Of a stretch of 64,000 nt of DNA, positions 30,028 to 40,489 are shown in pieces. The DNA is taken from positions 182,324,702 through 182,388,701 of the forward strand of contig OZ024743.1 in NCBI GenBank assembly GCA_964016885.1, written 5' to 3'. The number at the start of each line of letters is the position of its first letter. Position 1 is the stretch's first letter. This DNA is from Eledone cirrhosa. Taxonomy: Eukaryota; Mollusca; Cephalopoda; Octopoda; Eledonidae. The notes under the pieces were generated by a model that saw only the letters and a program-made list of their open reading frames with translations, was not told the DNA's origin and ran no database searches. The translations under genes were made by a program, and so were the position numbers.

Positions 30028-30102
<75 letters not shown>

Positions 30103-30150
30103 TATATATATATGTGTGTGTGTGTGTGTATATATATGTGTGTGTATGTA
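30028..30150. repeat. (TC)n followed by (TA)/(TG)n
   Basis: About 70 bases of pure TC, then TATA and TGTG runs. Confidence 0.95.
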
Positions 30151-30419
30151 TGTGAATGTAAATACATGAATAAGATAAAAAATCTATTGGAGATTTTATA
30201 AAATTATACTGGAATATCTTGAATGTTTCTGCTGCTATGGTAATGGTCCTGGTGGCAGGCATGATATCACCCAACTCCCAGTATAAGGAATAAATAAATA
30301 ATCTGCTGATTTGAATGAGCAGGTACTCTCATGTACCTACTTACAGGTAGTTATTGCAAATTTCAAAGGGACTGGAGTGCCAACTGCAAGGAATAAAGGA
30401 AAAAAGAAATAACTCTGGT

Positions 30420-30668
30420 CATTCGGTCAAGCAACACTTATACCTACACTTCCACCCTCAGTCAAGTAACACTTACATCTACACTTATACCTACATGCCC
30501 ACTCTCAATCAAGCAACACTTATGTCTACACTTCCACACTCAGTCAAGCACACTTATACCTACACTTCTACCCTCAGTCAAATAGCACTTACATCTACAC
30601 TGCCACCTTCAGTCAAGCAATACATATATCTACACTTCCTACACTTCCACCCTCAGTCCTATCACAAA
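30420..30668. repeat. 35-bp minisatellite
   Basis: Six units of 'tcaagcaacacttatacct' plus 'acacttccaccctcag' (34-35 bp), two of them enlarged by duplications of the 'acacttcc' segment (44 and 47 bp). The plus strand can be read as a repetitive ORF, but the unit length is not a multiple of three. Confidence 0.85.
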
Positions 30669-30825
30669 CCTGAGAGCAGTCCAACTAGAATACTAGTAAT
30701 GGCATCAATACTAAGTAGACCAAAGTCTTGAAGAAAACCAATCAAGACTGCCCATAAGAGAATCTATACACCCTCCCTACTTATGAATACACCTGCTACT
30801 AATTCCAGCCTGCAATACTCAATGC

Positions 30826-30842
30826 CCCCCCCCCCCCCCCCC
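30826..30842. repeat. Poly-C run
   Basis: About 18 consecutive C residues, then 'gaacccc'. Confidence 0.9.
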
Positions 30843-30967
30843 GAACCCCAACTAATCTATCATTCCACAGTTTATTGATTCAATGAAAATCCAAAAACTT
30901 ATCTGTAATTTTTCTTATCAGATTTTGTTTTCGATCTGTCCATCTTCTTACTAGGAGTTTCTCTCTC

Positions 30968-31208
30968 TAAGTGTAAAGTCTGTCTCAAGCTGGATGTTCA
31001 TCAGGCCAGTGATTATCCTGGTTTCCATGCCGTTAAGCGACTGAGAGTACAATACTCCCCCCTGGACAGGGTGCCAGACCATCGCTGGGTTAAACTCCCA
31101 ACTATTGTTGGTACTCATTTTCAGTTGAACACCACACCCAGTCCAGGAATTGAACCCACAATATTATGGTCATAAGTCCACCACCCTTACCACTAGGCCA
31201 CATGCTTC
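30968..31208 (-). mobile_element. Cephalopod SINE, copy 2 of the second tRNA-headed family
   Basis: On the minus strand the head reads 'tggcctagtggtaagggtgg' (A-box TRGYNNARNGG matched by tggcctagtgg) and 'gtgggttcaattcctgg' (B-box-like). The body matches 6205-6485 in order. Its head abuts the end of LINE fragment B at about 31,208. Confidence 0.85.
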
Positions 31209-31209
31209 C

Positions 31210-31965
31210 ATACTAGGAGTTTAGTCTTGGCTAAATTGACATTGAAGCCTTTTGATTGTCCAAATATGGTATTTCTTCTAGTTCCCTGCAGGATTCAGCT
31301 ATAAGAACTAGGTATTCTTCATACAGGAGTTCACACGGTCAGCCAGTGTTCAACTCCTGTGTTATGGCCTAGAGAGCTAAAATAAACAGGAAAGAGCTGA
31401 GTAGAGAGCCATGGTAGACCCCTTTTTGTGTGCTAAATTCCTCAATATACTCATTGTTAATTCTCATTTTGCAGACTGCACCTCTGTACATGGCTTGTAC
31501 AGCCCTCACAAGCTACTCATCTACCCCTAGTTTTCTTAAGAGCTCACCAGATTATGGAGTGAGTTACTCTGTTAATGGCTTTCTCCAGATCAACAAATGG
31601 CAGGTAGAAGGGTTTACTCTTAGCTAAGTATTTCTCCTACAGTTGTCTCTCAAGCATCAGTGATACTTCTACCTTACATAAAGCTACACAACATCTTGTC
31701 TAGATTAACTGGATCCCTCATCAGTTGTGCTAAAGCTCTTTCCATAACTTTCATGACCTTGTCCATCAACTTGATACTTTTATAATTTCCCCTGTCTCCT
31801 GCATCTCCTTTGCCCTTGTAGCAGTTGGTGCTGCTGCTATGCCAATCATTGAGTATGACACCATTTTACAATGTGTGGGTAAAATATGGCCCACTATTCC
31901 AGATACTTTCACCATCTCAGCTACTGTCCCTGATGGTCCAGCTGCTTTGCCTGTCTTCATATAAT
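31210..31965 (-). pseudogene. LINE fragment B: RT domain
   Basis: On the minus strand: KTGKAAGPSGTVAEMVKVSG (the 'GKAAGPSG(I/V)VAEM' block before the RT core, about 31,960), VMERALAQLMRDPVNLDKM, further RT blocks in broken frames, a motif B remnant with HGSLLSS (about 31,410), and ELLYEEYLVLIAES (about 31,335) where motif C would be, both catalytic Asp replaced by Glu. Same family and strand as fragment A; it lacks the cysteine cluster because a SINE lies at its C-terminal boundary. Confidence 0.75.
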
Positions 31966-31984
31966 AATAATGAAATGAATAATA

Positions 31985-32335
31985 ATAATGAAAGTTGTGT
32001 GCAGTGCTCAGGTGCACTGCAACTCATCAAAAGTGCATGTATAGTACATAGAATAATGTAAAAATGTCAGGAAAGTGAACATTGTATAAGTCATGACATA
32101 CAAAGATATGCTTGTATGGCAGGGGAATATCAGGTGTAGTGTTGGCAAATTTCAGGAAGTATGAAAGTTTTGAAAGATGCAGTGTCCCGACAGCTACCGA
32201 TGCAGGTAGTTTGTTTCCGAAAGTCATAGGAGCTGTACTACTACACTGCTGTTGACTTGTACAGCTGGTCCCTCTGGATTGGCCTGAGGCACACCATCTT
32301 CCTCCCATGTATTCCTCATTCAACAGTTTCATATA
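31985..32335 (-). repeat. Dispersed repeat preceded by (AAT)n
   Basis: Starts after AAT-rich sequence with 'cagtgctcaggtgcactgca'. The same start appears at 36,838 ('caatgctcaggtgcactaca'), also after AAT-type sequence, so this is a dispersed family, probably the 3' part of a LINE. The minus strand has a 101-codon open stretch (GRWCASGQSRGTSC and so on) without a domain I can name. Confidence 0.55.
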
Positions 32336-32504
32336 ATGGTACTTCTATACATTTTTATTCTCAGCCTCAGTGATGGCAAGTGTACCACTGCCATTCTGAA
32401 CACATTTCTCCCCAATAACATCTTCATTTTCCCTGACAGTGTTTTGTAATCATGAATATCTCATGACTTATCTTCTCACGGACAAACGGGAAATGTAAAT
32501 ACAT

Positions 32505-32790
32505 ATATATCATCATCATCACTGTTTTATGTCCATTCTTCCACTCTATCATGGGTTAGACGGGTTGTTCTGTTGTGGGCAATGCCAGGTCAGGTGACCA
32601 TATCTTGCTCATACAGAACTGAATTTGGCTTGATTTCTACAGCTGGATGCCCTTCCTAACACCAATATCATTTACAATAAGTACTGGGTGCTTTTTACCG
32701 TGGCACCTACACAACCTCTTTACAGTGTAGACTGGGTGAATTTTTTTTGTCATGACACCTACACAACCGCTTTACAATGGGAGGTGGTGG
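32505..32790 (+). mobile_element. Octopod-type SINE
   Basis: ATC run, 'ccactctatcatgggttaga', 'catatcttgctcatacagaa', 'tttctacagctggatgccct' and 'gtactgggtgctttttaccg', with a second shorter copy of the last segment ('tgtagactgggtgaattttt'). Well preserved. Confidence 0.85.
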
Positions 32791-32819
32791 GGGCATACTG
32801 TCTATATGTTTCAGCTTCG

Positions 32820-33640
32820 GCTTGTACTCATGGGAAGTTGGGTCTTCCTGTATTACTGCGTAATGCTAGAGGTCTCTGTCCTGTGTCATTGGCTTTGAGA
32901 GGTGCAATTGAGCAAGGTCAGCTACTATCACCTCATCCCAAGGCTTCCATTGACTTTTAGTGCCCTGCACCCTTTTATGCAGCTGTCATCCTTCATACGC
33001 ATCACGTGTCCATACCAACGTAATCTCATCTCCTGCACACAGCATTTGATTCCTCTTATGCTTAGTCTCTCTTTCTCAATTTGTTTATGCTTTGTCGTTC
33101 ACGTATATTACTATTACACATCCATCGGAGCATGCAAGCTTCGTTTTTTTCTAATCTTTTCAAGTCTTTTGCACACAGCGCCCAGGTCTCACTACCATGT
33201 AACATTGCTGTTTGTATACATGCATCATAGTCTACCTTTCATTTTGAGAGAAAGGCCTTTTGCAGCTAGCAGTGGTGGTAGCTCCCTCAACTTCTTCCAT
33301 CCTATTCTTACCCTGGTACTTTCAGAGCACCTACCTCCGCTGCTAATTCGGTCACCTAGGTAGCTGAAGCTGTCTAATGTTTCTATAGAGCCCTCCCTGA
33401 ATTTGGTAGGTCTTGTTTCCTGTGTCAATTTGCTGTCCTGGTGCAACTATTACATAGAAAGCCTACATTCTTAGCTAAACTGAGATCCCACTACATCTCT
33501 TGTGTACCTATAGTTTGCATTTGGAGCAGAGGATTGAATTTCTACCTACACCTTTCCTACATACTGAGCAAGACCATCTCCCAGAGGGGATCTTGGTTCT
33601 GTTTTCTCGTCTACTTACGAGGACCTTATATATATATAAT
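32820..33640 (-). pseudogene. LINE fragment C: PHD-like Cys cluster and C-terminal part
   Basis: On the minus strand: SRRENRTKIPSGRWSCSVCR, then KGVGRNSILCSKCKL, a TAG, VHKRCSGI. This is a CX2C-X11-CX2C-X5-HX2C array much like the front of a PHD or related zinc finger (33,600-33,500). After it come EGSIETLDSFSYLGDRISSG and WKKLRELPPLLAAKGLSLK (33,370-33,230), the post-RT blocks. Further weak similarity reaches about 32,820. The cysteine spacing agrees with fragment A, which supports it as a real part of the protein. Confidence 0.8.
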
Positions 33641-33858
33641 AATATTAAAAGGGGACAAATACTCAGTATTGCATCATATACATATTTATATATATATGGG
33701 ATAACAAAATAATGTTATAGGTAATCCAGTTAGAGTTTGTGAATACTTCTTATTATGGATAGTTTTAGCATACAGCATTATTTGCCTCAACAAGAGGTTT
33801 ACGTAGGTGGCAAGTTTATGATTTCACTTGTAATCCTATGTAAGTTTATCTTGGAGTA

Positions 33859-33907
33859 ATAAAATTGAAAAAGTGGAGAATAATGTTATTCTCCACTTTT
33901 TCAATTT

Positions 33908-33910
<3 letters not shown>
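33859..33910. repeat. Perfect inverted repeat: 25-bp arms, 2-base loop
   Basis: 33,859-33,883 ('ataaaattgaaaaagtggag...') is the exact reverse complement of 33,886-33,910. The right arm is followed directly by (TA)/(GT)n. Confidence 0.97.

Positions 33911-33976
<66 letters not shown>
33911..33976. repeat. (GT)n microsatellite
   Basis: About 30 uninterrupted GT units after a short TA run. Confidence 0.97.
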
Positions 33977-33978
<2 letters not shown>

Positions 33979-34339
33979 ATATTTACAGTTCATGTTCTGT
34001 AGCTAAGAGGTACAACAAAAAAAGGACTGGTAAATATGTACTAAGACTTGAAATGGACATTTAACAATGATATATATATATATTTATATTTCCCCAACAC
34101 CTGTCATCCCAACCCTGTTAGTATGTGTAAACCAATTCAACAGATCTTGTCTTGCAACTAACTTTAATCATGCTGTCTTCAACTGCATCAAGTGTATCAC
34201 AGCCTGCAGCTGTAAAAGCCAAAAGAGTTTGAATTCAGCTGCTGCACCCCACTCCATACACCTCACCTGTCCAACTCACACATACAAGCATGAAAGCTGG
34301 ACACGCTCAGCATCTGAGCTCTCACAATACTGTTGCTAT

Positions 34340-34620
34340 CATAAGCATTAAATCCTTGTAAAGTGGTCATACTGGTGACATGAGAAAAAGTACCCAGTCC
34401 ACATTGTAGAGTGCTTGTGCTGGTGTCACAACAAAAAGCACCCAGTCCAGTCTGTAAAGTGGTTAGTGTTCGGAAAGGGCATCCAACTATAGAAACCAAG
34501 CCAAAATACAGATCTGTATGAGCAAGACATGGTCACCTAACCTGAATTGTCTAATAACATGACTACCTGTCTAACCCATGCAAGCATGGAAAAATACATG
34601 CTAAATGATATATATGTATA
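34340..34620 (-). mobile_element. Octopod-type SINE
   Basis: Plus strand: 'aaaagcacccagtccagtct', 'ggaaagggcatccaactata' and 'acccatgcaagcatggaaaa'. The 'acccagtccacattgtagag' segment is duplicated inside the copy. Confidence 0.85.
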
Positions 34621-34649
34621 TATAAATGAAGTGGTCCCTCTAGAGCTAT

Positions 34650-34930
34650 GACAAATGTGTCCAGCCCTCACTGTATAGTGGTCATATATGCATCAAGGCA
34701 CAAACGCCCAGTCCACGCTGTAAAATGGTTGTGTAGGTGTCACGACAAAAAGCACCCAGCTTACACTGTAAATCTGGTTGGCGTTAGGAAGGGCATCCAG
34801 CTGTAGAAACCACGCCAAAATCGGCCCCGTGTGATCGAAACACGGTCTTCTGACCTGATTCTCTCCCAAAGGGTCAGCCTGTCCTACCCATGTTAGTGTA
34901 GAAAATGGATATTAAATGATGTTGATATAA
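34650..34930 (-). mobile_element. Octopod-type SINE
   Basis: Plus strand: 'cagtccacgctgtaaaatgg', 'ttaggaagggcatccagctg' and 'acccatgttagtgtagaaaa'. The best preserved core in the window. Confidence 0.88.
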
Positions 34931-34947
34931 TTATAATGATGTTGATA

Positions 34948-35049
<102 letters not shown>

Positions 35050-35390
35050 GGAGGCACATGGCTTAGTGGTTAGAGCATTGGCCTTGCAATCGAAAGGTTG
35101 TTAGTTCAATTCTCAGACCGGGTGATGTGTTGTTTCCTTGAGCAAGACACTTTATTTCACATTGCTCTAGTTTACTCAGCTGTAGAAATGAGATGATAGG
35201 GACTGCGGTCCCTATCATTCCACTGCAAAGTGGTCGTGTAGGTGCCACGGCAAAAAAAGCACCCAGCACTCACTGTAAATGAGGTTGGTGTTAGGAAGGG
35301 CATCCAGCTGTAGAAATCAAGCCAGAATCAGTTCCCGTCCCACCCTTGCAAGCAGGGAAAAGTGGACGTAAAATGATGATGATGATTATA
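35050..35390 (+). mobile_element. Composite SINE: tRNA-like head joined to octopod SINE body
   Basis: 35,050-35,125 is tRNA-like on the plus strand: A-box 'tggcttagtggttagagca', anticodon-arm-like 'ttgcaatcgaaagg', B-box-like 'gttagttcaattct'. At about 35,205-35,390 the octopod SINE core follows ('gtgtaggtgccacggcaaaa', 'aggaagggcatccagctgta') ending in a GAT run, in the orientation that is plus here for the head. This suggests that the core seen elsewhere on its own is the body and tail of a tRNA-headed SINE, so the strand of the isolated copies may be the reverse of what their ATC-first numbering implies. Confidence 0.75.
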
Positions 35391-35394
35391 TATA

Positions 35395-35653
35395 TATATA
35401 AACATACATACACATAGGCCAGCACACACATATATATGCACAGACATGCATGTGTGTGTGTATAACTGCATATATACATCCACACACACACACACACTAA
35501 CGTAAGTTAAGAATGTGTTTTTCCTTTTGAAAAACACATTCTTAACTTAGGTTAGTGTGTGTGTGGATGTATATATGCAGTTATATACACACACATGCAT
35601 GTCTGTGCATATATATGTGTGTGTGCTGGCGTATGTGTATGTATGTTTATATA
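35395..35653. repeat. Long near-perfect palindrome: arms of 125-129 bp, 5-base loop
   Basis: Left arm 35,395-35,523, loop 'ctttt', right arm 35,529-35,653. The arms differ only in the number of CA units (longer on the left), one or two dinucleotide units, and single changes such as acgtaag/acctaag and aggcc/cgcc. The arms contain CA/TG microsatellite together with unique pieces ('ttaagaatgtgtttttc', 'aactgcatatatacatcc'). Confidence 0.95.
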
Positions 35654-35997
35654 ATTACGCATACATATATACACCTCATCTACTCTCAGCTATCGATGTA
35701 AATAGCATGGGATTGATGCAATCTCTAATCAACTCTCTCTCTCTCTCCCCAGAGTATATTCAGACATGAAATCGAAGATTAACACCCACTCTGTTAACTT
35801 CTAGGGAAGTGTTTTAGCCATTGTTGTAGTTATTTTGTTGTTTGTTTCACTTCTTTCCACTCAAGAAGCCACTCAACAACAAACGATTGTTTTTCTTTGT
35901 TCATATTTAAGTGTTTATGTCTATCTTTTCTTACTTGTCAAAATATGTGGTCGATGACACATTCCACATCCTAAACATAACTGGCCTGAACAGAAAA
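35654..35997. other. No recognised feature
   Basis: AT-rich sequence. Short TC run near 35,733-35,747. Confidence 0.4.
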
Positions 35998-36391
35998 CTG
36001 TTGTGTGCTCATCATCATCATCATCATTATCATTATAATCGCCATCATCATTATCACCACCATCATCATTATCGTCACCACCATCATCATTATTGTCACC
36101 ATCATCATCACCATCATCATTATCACCACCATCATTATCACCATCATTATCACCATCATCATCATCACCACCATCATTATCATCACCATCATTATCATCA
36201 CCATCATTATCATCATCACCATCATCATTATCACCATCACCATCATTATCATCATCACCATCATTATCATCATCACCATCATTATCATCACCATCATCAT
36301 CATCACCATCATCATTATCATCATCACCATCATCATTATCATCATCACCATCATCATTATCATTATCACCATCATCATTATCATCATCACT

Positions 36392-36423
<32 letters not shown>

Positions 36424-36434
36424 CATGATCACCA
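35998..36434. repeat. Expanded (ATC)n trinucleotide array next to a SINE
   Basis: About 430 bases of ATC with ACC and ATT variants. At its right end it runs straight into 'accatttaatgtgaattttc', 'ccaaagcatggattagacaa' and 'gttgtccagatgtgagccaa', which is the start of the octopod-type SINE. Other copies carry only 4-8 ATC/GAT units at this end, so this is an expanded SINE terminus. It gives poly-His, poly-Ile or poly-Asp readings that are artefacts. Confidence 0.9.
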
Positions 36435-36545
36435 TTTAATGTGAATTTTCCCAAAGCATGGATTAGACAAGTTGTCCAGATGTGAGCCAAGCCAGAGCAG
36501 ATGACCGTCTCCAGTTCACACTGGACCGATATATAAAGATACAAA
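36435..36545 (+). mobile_element. Octopod-type SINE fragment
   Basis: 'agcatggattagacaagttg', 'tccagatgtgagccaagcca' and 'gatgaccgtctccagttcac' match the first third of the copies at 4316 and 32,505. The rest is missing. Confidence 0.7.
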
Positions 36546-36584
36546 CCTGGTTAAAACCAGTTCTGATTCTCTGAAACAAAACCA

Positions 36585-36755
36585 CCCATTTTTAATTTAA
36601 ATTAAAATCTTCCGACATAATTTTATATAAGAACCTTACATTAAGTTACTGTCTTACTAATGAAGTAATTAATAATTTTAGAAAATCCTTCCAAATACTT
36701 CATTAATTGAAATAGTTTATTTTATTAGAAAGATGATCCCAGAATGATAGGATAG
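36585..36755. repeat. AT-rich dispersed repeat, copy 2
   Basis: Matches 2365-2580 in block order ('attaaaatctt', 'gaagtaattaataatttt', 'cattaattgaaatag', 'ttattagaaag'). Confidence 0.5.
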
Positions 36756-36814
36756 GAATCAGTAGGGATTATGGCTGATTACTGCCATTAATTTTGACAA
36801 AATTAATTGATATT

Positions 36815-36905
36815 TAATAATGATAATGAAAATTATTGTGTACAATGCTCAGGTGCACTACAACAAAATGTCTGAAACAGTAGTACAATGACTTAGTTAA
36901 ACTTC
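36815..36905. repeat. Dispersed repeat fragment, second copy of the 'ctcaggtgcact' family
   Basis: AAT-type sequence then 'caatgctcaggtgcactaca', matching the start of 31,985-32,335. Confidence 0.55.
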
Positions 36906-37036
36906 ATAACCAATCTAGTCCGAGACAGTTTTGGTGCTTTGGGCCGCTGAGCATTTCATTTCATATTACCTTGAGCATTACATTTCATATTTCTTTTTAG
37001 GTCTGCAATTTATTTTATCAATTGCTATTTGTGGAA

Positions 37037-37040
<4 letters not shown>

Positions 37041-37110
<70 letters not shown>
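37041..37110. repeat. (TC)n microsatellite
   Basis: About 70 uninterrupted bases of TC. Confidence 0.97.
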
Positions 37111-37113
<3 letters not shown>

Positions 37114-37529
37114 GTCTGATGACCCTGTGATAAACAGGCGAAACTCTAGAGTAACATGAAACTCTAGAGTAACATGATTCAAATGAATATTGAAACTCTA
37201 CTTTGGTATTGAGTACTCCCTTCTCTCAGCCGTCTACCATATATATATATATGAATAGTGGGAAAGTTCCATACAAATCAAAGAATATAGTTAAGAAGTA
37301 AAAGTGAAAAAACACAGAGTATATTTATAATATTTTTTTCTTTAATCTGACAAAATGAATATTTTATAATTGTTATATTAAATTGATTTAAATTTAGTCA
37401 AATATTACTAGTTTCGATTGGTATGTCAATCTTAGATATTAAAACAAGTGTGTACTCATATTCTGTGTTAGAACATGGCAGGAATATTATAGTGCCAGAC
37501 AAATGGCCTTCCTTCATTCCTTTACATTC
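37111..37529. other. Dispersed-repeat-like sequence, no gene
   Basis: Contains an 18-bp direct duplication ('aaactctagagtaacatg' at about 37,141 and 37,159) and 'tattgagtactcccttctct', which resembles the 'gagtactct' part of the repeat at 27,420. AT-rich beyond 37,240. Confidence 0.45.
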
Positions 37530-37600
37530 TGAGTGAAGAAGCACTATTGAGTTCAACTTTACTTTCTGGTCTTTCAGAGTCAGTAAAATAAAGTACCAGT
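37530..37600 (+). mobile_element. SINE body fragment at the edge of the satellite
   Basis: 'ttctgagt...', 'gttcaactttactttctggt' and 'cagtaaaataaagtaccagt' correspond to the B-box-to-body part of the SINE at 22,008-22,087. The SINE sequence stops at 'taccagt' and the 9-bp array starts within five bases. Confidence 0.7.
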
Positions 37601-40489
37601 CCTGGGTATTGTTAGTATTGGTGGTATTGTTAGTATTGGTGGTATTGTTAGTATTGGTGGTATTGGTGGTATTGTTAGTATTGGTGGTATTGGTAGTATT
37701 GGTGGTATTGGTGGTATTGTTAGTATTGGTGGTATTGGTGGTATTGTTAGTATTGGTGGTATTGGTAGTATTGGTGGTATTGGTGGTATTGTTAGTATTG
37801 GTGGTATTGGTAGTATTGGTGGTATTGGTGGTATTGTTAGTATTGGTGGTATTGTTAGTATTGGTGGTATTGTTAGTATTGGTAGTATTGTTAGTATTGG
37901 TGGTATTGTTAGTATTGGTGGTATTGTTAGTATTGGTGGTATTGTTAGTATTGGTGGTATTGTTAGTATTGGTGGTATTGTTAGTATTGGTGGTATTGGT
38001 GGTATTGTTAGTATTGGTGGTATTGGTAGTATTGGTGGTATTGGTGGTATTGTTAGTATTGGTGGTATTGGTAGTATTGGTGGTATTGGTGGTATTGTTA
38101 GTATTGGTGGTATTGGTGGTATTGTTAGTATTGGTGGTATTGTTAGTATTGGTAGTATTGTTAGTATTGGTGGTATTGTTAGTATTGGTGGTATTGTTAG
38201 TATTGGTGGTATTGGTGGTATTGTTAGTATTGGTGGTATTGGTGGTATTGTTAGTATTGGTGGTATTGGTGGTATTGGTAGTATTGGTGGTATTGGTGGT
38301 ATTGTTAGTATTGGTGGTATTGTTAGTATTGGTGGTATTGGTGGTATTGTTAGTATTGGTGGTATTGGTGGTATTGGTGGTATTGGTGGTATTGGTGGTA
38401 TTGTTAGTATTGGTGGTATTGGTGGTATTGGTGGTATTGGTGGTATTGGTAGTATTGGTGGTATTGTTAGTATTGGTGGTATTGTTAGTATTGGTGGTAT
38501 TGGTGGTATTGTTAGTATTGGTGGTATTGTTAGTATTGGTGGTATTGTTAGTATTGGTGGTATTGTTAGTATTGGTGGTATTGGTGGTATTGTTAGTATT
38601 GGTGGTATTGGTGGTATTGTTAGTATTGGTAGTATTGGTGGTATTGTTAGTATTGGTGGTATTGGTGGTATTGTTAGTATTGGTAGTATTGGTGGTATTG
38701 TTACTATTGGTAGTATTGGTGGTATTGTTAGTATTGGTGGTATTGTTAGTATTGGTGGTATTGGTGGTATTGTTAGTATTGGTGGTATTGTTAGTATTGG
38801 TGGTATTGTTAGTATTGGTGGTATTGTTAGTATTGGTGGTATTGGTGGTATTGGTGGTATTGGTGGTATTGTTAGTATTGGTAGTATTGGTGGTATTGTT
38901 AGTATTGGTAGTATTGTTAGTATTGGTGGTATTGTTAGTTTGGGTGGTATTGTTAGTATTGGTGTTATTGTTAGTATTGGTGGTATTGGTGGTATTGGTG
39001 GTATTGTTAGTATTGGTGGTATTGTTAGTATTGCTGGTATTGTTAGTATTGGTGGTATTGGTGGTATTGTTAGTATTGGTGGTATTGTTAGTATTGCTGG
39101 TATTGTTAGTATTGGTGGTATTGTTAGTATTGGTGGTATTGTTAGTATTGTTAGTATTGTTAGTATTGGTAGTATTGGTGGTATTGTTAGTATTGGTGGT
39201 ATTGTTAGTATTGTTAGTATTGTTAGTATTGGTAGTATTGGTAGTATTGGTGGTATTGGTAGTATTGGTGGTATTGTTAGTATTGGTGGTATTGTTAGTA
39301 TTGGTGGTATTGTTAGTATTGGTGGTATTGTTAGTATTGGTGGTATTGGTGGTATTGGTAGTATTGGTGGTATTGTTAGTATTGGTGGTATTGTTCGTAT
39401 TGGTGGTATTGTTAGTATTGGTGGTATTGGTGGTATTGTTAGTATTGGTGGTATTGGTAGTATTGGTGGTATTGTTAGTATTGGTGGTATTGTTAGTATT
39501 GGTGGTATTGTTAGTATTGGTGGTATTGTTAGTATTGGTGGTATTGGTGGTATTGGTAGTATTGGTGGTATTGTTAGTATTGGTGGTATTGTTAGTATTG
39601 GTGGTATTGTTAGTATTGGTGGTATTGTTAGTATTGGTGGTATTGGTGGTATTGGTGGTATTGTTAGTATTGGTGGTATTGTTAGTATTGGTGGTATTGT
39701 TAGTATTGGTGGTATTGGTGGTATTGTTAGTATTGGTGGTATTGGTGGTATTGTTAGTATTGGTGGTATTGTTAGTATTGGTGGTATTGGTGGTATTGGT
39801 GGTATTGTTAGTATTGGTGGTATTGGTGGTATTGTTAGTATTGGTAGTATTGGTGGTATTGTTAGTATTGGTGGTATTGGTGGTATTGTTAGTATTGGTG
39901 GTATTGTTAGTATTGGTGGTATTGGTGGTATTGTTAGTATTGGTGGTATTGGTGGTATTGTTAGTATTGGTGGTATTGGTGGTATTGGTGGTATTGTTAG
40001 TATTGGTGGTATTGTTAGTATTGGTGGTATTGTTAGTATTGGTGGTATTGTTAGTATTGGTGGTATTGGTGGTATTGTTAGTATTGGTGGTATTGTTAGT
40101 ATTGGTGGTATTGGTGGTATTGTTAGTATTGGTGGTATTGTTAGTATTGGTGGTATTGGTGGTATTGGTGGTATTGTTAGTATTGGTGGTATTGTTAGTA
40201 TTGGTGGTATTGTTAGTATTGGTGGTATTGTTAGTATTGGTGGTATTGTTAGTATTGGTGGTATTGGTGGTATTGGTGGTATTGTTAGTATTGGTGGTAT
40301 TGTTAGTATTGGTGGTATTGTTAGTATTGGTGGTATTGTTAGTATTGGTGGTATTGGTGGTATTGTTAGTATTGGTGGTATTGGTGGTATTGGTAGTATT
40401 GGTGGTATTGTTAGTATTGGTGGTATTGTTAGTATTGGTGGTATTGTTAGTATTGGTGGTATTGGTGGTATTGGTGGTATTGGTGGTAT

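Noticed and set aside
35050..35125. tRNA gene
   Set aside because: A- and B-box-like elements are present, but the cloverleaf arms do not pair well and the segment is joined to a SINE body, so it is a SINE head.
36005..36444. Poly-histidine, poly-isoleucine and poly-aspartate/methionine ORFs
   Set aside because: Readings of an (ATC)n microsatellite attached to a SINE.
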